Assembly: GCA_937934705.1 (NCBI GenBank)
Contig: CALGYY010000227.1
Span: 1-8,790 of the forward strand
Direction: 5' to 3'
DNA from: an uncultured Bacteroidota bacterium
Lineage (GTDB): Bacteria; Bacteroidota; Bacteroidia; Bacteroidales; CAIWKO01
Length of the DNA: 8,790 nucleotides
Shown here: positions 5,726-8,790 of the stretch, one piece after another
Layout of the letters: every line of letters starts with the position of its first letter
Numbering within the stretch: the stretch's first letter is position 1
Position numbers and translations under genes: made by a program
Notes under the pieces: model-generated
The model's input: the letters and a program-made list of their open reading frames with translations, nothing else
The model's database searches: none
Told to the model about the DNA's origin: nothing

Positions 5726-6693
5726 TCCTCTAAAAGACCTCTGCCTGATTTTCGGATCAGTTTCTTTTCCTTCATCTCAACGATCAGTTTGTCCAGCACA
5801 CCATTAATAAATAAGCGGCTCTTAGCGGTGCTGTATATCTTCGAAATCTCAATATATTCATTCATTGTAACCTTGACCGGAATCGAAGGAAAGGAAATCA
5901 ACTCGCACAGTGCCATTCGTAACAGGAGGTTGTCCATGAAAGCGATGCGCTCCAGCTCCCAGTTCTCCGCCTTTTCAGCAATCCACTGATCATATTTTTC
6001 AGCATTCAGGATGGTCTTTCTGAACAATTCCAGCATGAAGCTCTTATCCTCCAGTTCATCCTCCTCCCCTTCCCCGGCTTTAAGGAAAAGACCGGGAAGC
6101 GGTTCATGCTCATCCATCCGGGCCGACAAGCCATTCATGGTCTTAATGATCATATAACTCACTATATCATAATCGTCAGCCCAGAAAATATTCCGCTCCT
6201 CGTAGATCTGCTGCAGTTCCTCGTGATCAGCAATGTGGTCCTTGAAGAGATTGATCACAAAACGCCGGTCCTCCTCGAAATGATCCTTAGGAGAGCTCAT
6301 ATATTCCTTGTATTCCTCGGTCTCCCGGATCTGGTAGAACAATCGCCTGAAAAGCTCCTTATCATCAGCCCAGTTAATGCGTAATGCCTCAAAATGCCTG
6401 CGGAAATCATTGTTATTATCAAAATAACGGATGACACGGTTGTTCACAAATTTCATCACCGGGTTCTTCTCCTGGTCGGTGGGGAAGTACTTGGCCTTGC
6501 CGCCCTCAAGCACCCCGAGGGCAACATCGCGGATTTCTATGAGTACCGATAATTGGTGAATGTAAAGATCGTAGATCTTTTCTGTATTATGCATCATCAG
6601 CTTGCCCGCTTTGTCGAGCTTATCGTCCCCCCCCTGGAAAAACGAATACAAAGCCTGCATCACCTTTATTCTGAGTACCCTTCTGCTGAGCAT
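5722..6693 (-). CDS. nusB: Transcription antitermination factor NusB, long Bacteroidota form
   Basis: NusB with NusE (S10) binds boxA RNA and supports rRNA antitermination. From ATG 6693 it has 323 aa, against about 139 in E. coli. The N-terminal helix SRRVLRIKVMQALYSF (3-18) matches the start of E. coli NusB. The core continues in the C-terminal part: WELERIAFMDNLLLRMALCE (245-264), FPSIPVKVTMNEYIEISKIY (268-287) and LFINGVLDKL (294-303). Between them lies a charged, mostly helical insertion (about 60-215) rich in Asp, Glu and Phe, which I associate with Bacteroidota NusB. The frame is open to 6753, but a promoter covers that upstream part and the conserved region begins at MLSRR. It heads the six-gene cluster. 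Confidence 0.92.
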   Translation of the reverse strand: MLSRRVLRIKVMQALYSFFQGGDDKLDKAGKLMMHNTEKIYDLYIHQLSVLIEIRDVALGVLEGGKAKYFPTDQEKNPVMKFVNNRVIRYFDNNNDFRRHFEALRINWADDKELFRRLFYQIRETEEYKEYMSSPKDHFEEDRRFVINLFKDHIADHEELQQIYEERNIFWADDYDIVSYMIIKTMNGLSARMDEHEPLPGLFLKAGEGEEDELEDKSFMLELFRKTILNAEKYDQWIAEKAENWELERIAFMDNLLLRMALCELISFPSIPVKVTMNEYIEISKIYSTAKSRLFINGVLDKLIVEMKEKKLIRKSGRGLLED

Positions 6694-6723
6694 AAAATAA
6701 AATATATGTAAGGAACAAGGGCG

Positions 6724-6755
6724 CAAAGGTAAAAAAGAATTGATAACCGGCACAA
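6724..6755 (-). promoter_or_regulatory. Promoter for nusB and the downstream cluster
   Basis: On the minus strand TTG (6755-6753), a 21-base spacer and TACCTTTG (6731-6724) match the Bacteroidota consensus TTG N17-23 TAnnTTTG. The -7 box ends 30 bases before the nusB ATG. It supports the short nusB start. Confidence 0.6.
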
Positions 6756-6911
6756 CATTCTGCCTGAACCTGCTACTCCGGTTCTTCCCTGCCCCTCATG
6801 GCCTGAAAGTCCGCATGAGCCGCCTGCGGAGTGAAAGCAGTATAACAAATCATCTGAAAAAGCGTTACTTTCGCAATTGTTTTAGTAATTCTCCAGGAGT
6901 AATCACCTAAA
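6756..6911. other. Divergent intergenic region, nusB / DUF4139 gene
   Basis: Upstream region shared by nusB (minus) and the DUF4139 gene (plus). Besides the nusB promoter it holds TACTTTCG (6866-6873, plus), one mismatch from TAnnTTTG with no clear -33 partner, which is the best candidate -7 box for the plus gene. AGGAG at 6895-6899 lies 12 bases before the ATG at 6912. Both strands have open frames here without family resemblance; I do not call them. Confidence 0.4.
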
Positions 6912-8480
6912 ATGACAAGTATGAAAAAAATGATCTTCCTTTTGATGATGCTGCCGTTGATCGCCACGGCCCAGAGCAACCTGAGTCCCACCCATGTCAA
7001 TGTTTTCAAAAACGGCACATATTTCATTGTGAAGGAGGGACAGCTCCCGCTGAAAAACGGAATGGGAATGATGGAAATTCCCGCGGCACCTTTGCAGAGT
7101 ACTTTCTGGCTGACTCCCGGCGCTAACCTGAAGATCACCAGGGTGGTATTCGAGACCGACACCATTCACCGGACAAAACCTCCCAAGAATTACAATGATT
7201 TTCTGATGGCCAACAAGGGCAAAAAAATCAGGATATTATATCAGGCAACCGACAAGGATATGCGTGAAGTAGCAGGAACCCTGCAGGATATGATCGCTTC
7301 TTCAGGACTTGTCAGGATCAAGCAACAGGATAATAAGATCACCTTTCTTCCCATCGCATCCATACTTGAACTTACGTTCGACGAAAATCCCGTGGATGTG
7401 GTTCGCACCGACTCCCTGGCCCGGGTCGCCAAGGTATATTTCTCAGGAGGAGCCGCCCAGGCTGCGGTGAAACTGAATTATATGCAGGCCGGTATCCAGT
7501 GGATCCCTTCTTATAATATTAAAGTCATCAACGATAAAGAACTTCAGCTCGAGATGAACGCCCTGGTGGAAAACTATGCAGAGGAAATTACACAGTGCGA
7601 CCTGACGCTTACTGTCGGAAACCCGCAGTTCCTTTACGGGACCAAAACCGACCCCCTCGCCTATAATTACCTCAGCAGTCTGTATGATACGCGTACCTCA
7701 GAAACCCGCAATGTACAGTTTGCCGCCCAGATGTACAGCAATGCCATCACCACCACAGATGAGTCATATGATCTTGATTACGTTGACTACACAGTATATA
7801 CAACAGACGGTGAAAAGACCCATGACCTGTATATGTACAAAATCGGCCAGGTGAACCTGCCCATGCACAGCAAAACCCATTTCCAGGTTTTCTCAGCAAA
7901 GATCCCCTATAAAGATGTTTATGAGGTCAGCATAGCCGATGTAGCCAACTACTCGGGCTATGGCTATAATATCAGCGATCCGGAGAAACGCTATGATGTG
8001 TATCATTCCTTCAAGCTGACCAACAGCACCCAGAGTCCCTTCACCACCGGCCCGGTGTTCGTACAGGATGACAAACTGCAACCCATCGCGCAGGATCTGG
8101 TAAAATACACGGCTGTGGGCGGCAACGTCAGCGTTCAGTTGTCAAAAGCAGGTGATGTGCTGGTGAAGAACAAAGAAGAGGAAGTGAGCAAGACCGACAA
8201 CGTTAAAAAACTCGGAAGAACCTACTATAACAAAGTAGTGGTGAAAGGCAGCGTACAGATCGAAAATCTGCAGGATAAAAAGATCAGTCTGAACGTTGAA
8301 AAGCAGCTCACCGCACTGGTTACTGAAGTCAGCAGCGACGGAAAGATCCTGAAGAGCGGTAAGTACAACGCCCTGAACCCATATACCACCATTGAATGGG
8401 AAGTCCCCCTGAATGCCAACGAGAAAAAGACCCTTACATACCAGTACGAGGTATATGTGAGCGCATCGCTGGGGTATTGA
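6912..8480 (+). CDS. Exported DUF4139 domain protein
   Basis: A 522-aa protein with a signal peptide: Lys5-Lys6, hydrophobic core 7-18, likely cut after ATA20 before Gln21. Mature residues 22-165 resemble the N-terminal beta domain common in this group (HVNVFKNGTYFIVKEGQL at 28-45). The DUF4139 core begins near 175: LNYMQAGIQWIPSYNIKV (188-205), then ALVENYAEEITQCDLTLTVG (217-236). It continues with a large insert rich in Tyr, Asp and Thr (240-315). The last strands are VKGSVQIENLQDKKISL (444-460), TTIEWEVPLNANEKKTLTYQ (492-511) and YEVYV. Function is unknown; the Gram-negative envelope is expected as its location. An ATG at 6921 (MKKMIFLL) is an equally good start. It ends just before the repeat tract and is transcribed divergently from nusB. 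Confidence 0.82.
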   Translation: MTSMKKMIFLLMMLPLIATAQSNLSPTHVNVFKNGTYFIVKEGQLPLKNGMGMMEIPAAPLQSTFWLTPGANLKITRVVFETDTIHRTKPPKNYNDFLMANKGKKIRILYQATDKDMREVAGTLQDMIASSGLVRIKQQDNKITFLPIASILELTFDENPVDVVRTDSLARVAKVYFSGGAAQAAVKLNYMQAGIQWIPSYNIKVINDKELQLEMNALVENYAEEITQCDLTLTVGNPQFLYGTKTDPLAYNYLSSLYDTRTSETRNVQFAAQMYSNAITTTDESYDLDYVDYTVYTTDGEKTHDLYMYKIGQVNLPMHSKTHFQVFSAKIPYKDVYEVSIADVANYSGYGYNISDPEKRYDVYHSFKLTNSTQSPFTTGPVFVQDDKLQPIAQDLVKYTAVGGNVSVQLSKAGDVLVKNKEEEVSKTDNVKKLGRTYYNKVVVKGSVQIENLQDKKISLNVEKQLTALVTEVSSDGKILKSGKYNALNPYTTIEWEVPLNANEKKTLTYQYEVYVSASLGY

Positions 8481-8488
8481 GGGTGGAA

Positions 8489-8598
8489 GTGATGAAGTGA
8501 CGAAGGTGACGGAGGTGACGGAGGTGACGAAGGTGACGAAGGTGACGGAGGTGATGAAGTGATGGAGTGATGGAGTGATGGAGTGATGGAGTGATGAA
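8489..8598 (+). repeat. Tandem minisatellite switching from 9-bp to 8-bp units
   Basis: It begins with one GTGATGAA (8489-8496). Six 9-bp units GTGACGRAG follow (8497-8550), the third-last-base variation giving GAAG or GGAG. Then come six 8-bp units GTGATGRA (8551-8598). The plus strand is G-rich and has C only in the 9-bp units. The tract starts eight bases after the DUF4139 stop codon. Confidence 0.93.
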
Positions 8599-8600
8599 GC

Positions 8601-8720
8601 GTCGAAAGTCCAAAGGTCATAAAGTCTAAAGGTCATAAAGTCTAAAAGTCCTAAGGTCATAAAGAGACTAAAAGTCCAAAAGCCAAAGTCCAGTATCGGC
8701 GTGACCTTATGACTTTCGAC
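8601..8720. repeat. Direct repeats enclosed by a 20-bp imperfect inverted repeat
   Basis: The outer arms 8601-8620 and 8701-8720 pair at 17 of 20 positions, including the exact GTCGAAAGTC / GACTTTCGAC. Inside lie two exact 16-bp tandem copies of AAAGGTCATAAAGTCT (8612-8627, 8628-8643). The core AAGGTCATAAAG occurs three times (8613, 8629, 8653) and AAAGTC six times between 8605 and 8690. As RNA it could form a long hairpin with an 80-base loop. Confidence 0.85.
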
Positions 8721-8790
8721 TTTAGAGAGTAATGAACGGGAGTGTTCACTGAACTGTGTCAGTTTCTGTGATCCGGTTTTCAAAGTAAAT
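8721..8790. other. Contig tail, no recognised feature
   Basis: The last 70 bases hold a short inverted repeat (ACTGA 8748-8752 / TCAGT 8759-8763, 6-base loop) and no convincing frame or family match. Together with the repeats it makes up the 310-bp gene-free end of the window. Confidence 0.4.

Noticed and set aside
6773..7165. Minus-strand open frame opposite the start of the DUF4139 gene
   Set aside because: Antisense to a clear signal peptide and conserved domain, with no recognisable protein motifs.
8225..8620. Second minus-strand open frame (131 aa) with Ser/Pro and His-rich repeats
   Set aside because: Same cause: another frame of the same tandem repeats, overlapping the end of a well-supported gene.
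8489..8720. CRISPR array
   Set aside because: Units are 8, 9 and 16 bp, in tandem without unique spacers, and there are no cas genes.
8142..8783. Long minus-strand open frame (213 aa) across the repeat region
   Set aside because: Its middle is a simple VTFVTS pattern dictated by the 9-bp tandem units, it runs antisense into the DUF4139 gene, and it has no domain signature. The frame stays open because of repeat composition.
1..8790. Novel defence, mobile or biosynthetic system
   Set aside because: All nine minus- and plus-strand families recognised are housekeeping or common Bacteroidota genes, and I see no integrase, transposase, toxin pair or reverse transcriptase.

Overview
The window looks like one complete metagenomic contig from a member of the Bacteroidota, most likely Bacteroidales-like. 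The evidence is the long form of NusB, the nusB / DUF1573 lipoprotein / yajC / YbbR / coaE gene order, a stand-alone GreA/B-like protein of a type common in this phylum, few Shine-Dalgarno sequences, and several upstream boxes matching the phylum's TAnnTTTG -7 promoter element. The first 48 bases are not biological: they match the 3' part of the Illumina TruSeq universal adapter exactly, so the left edge is an untrimmed contig end.

Layout. Bases 96-1096 (minus strand) hold ruvX and def, which overlap by ATGA. Divergent from them is dapD (1216-2031, plus), with a matching TAATTTTG box in front of each side. After a 198-bp gap holding a promoter with a 22-bp palindrome, a GreA/B-like gene (2230-2682, plus) runs convergently into a six-gene minus-strand cluster. 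In order of transcription the cluster is nusB, DUF1573 lipoprotein, yajC, ybbR-like, coaE and prolyl-tRNA deacylase (6693 down to 2713). The last three are joined by overlapping stop/start codons. A divergent plus-strand gene at 6912-8480 encodes an exported DUF4139 protein. The last 310 bp (8481-8790) carry no credible gene. They contain a tandem tract that switches from 9-bp to 8-bp units, followed by 16-bp direct repeats enclosed by a 20-bp imperfect inverted repeat.

How the genes work together. Most are housekeeping. They cover N-terminal protein maturation (Def), 16S rRNA maturation (RuvX), transcription control (NusB, Gre-like), lysine and diaminopimelate synthesis (DapD), coenzyme A synthesis (CoaE), tRNA proofreading (ProX) and envelope functions (YajC, YbbR, the DUF1573 lipoprotein, the DUF4139 protein). 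I see no phage, transposase, CRISPR, toxin or defence genes, and no RNA gene. The parts worth a second look are the 3' repeat region, the palindromic promoter before the Gre-like gene, and the adapter contamination. I do not see a clearly new multi-gene system.
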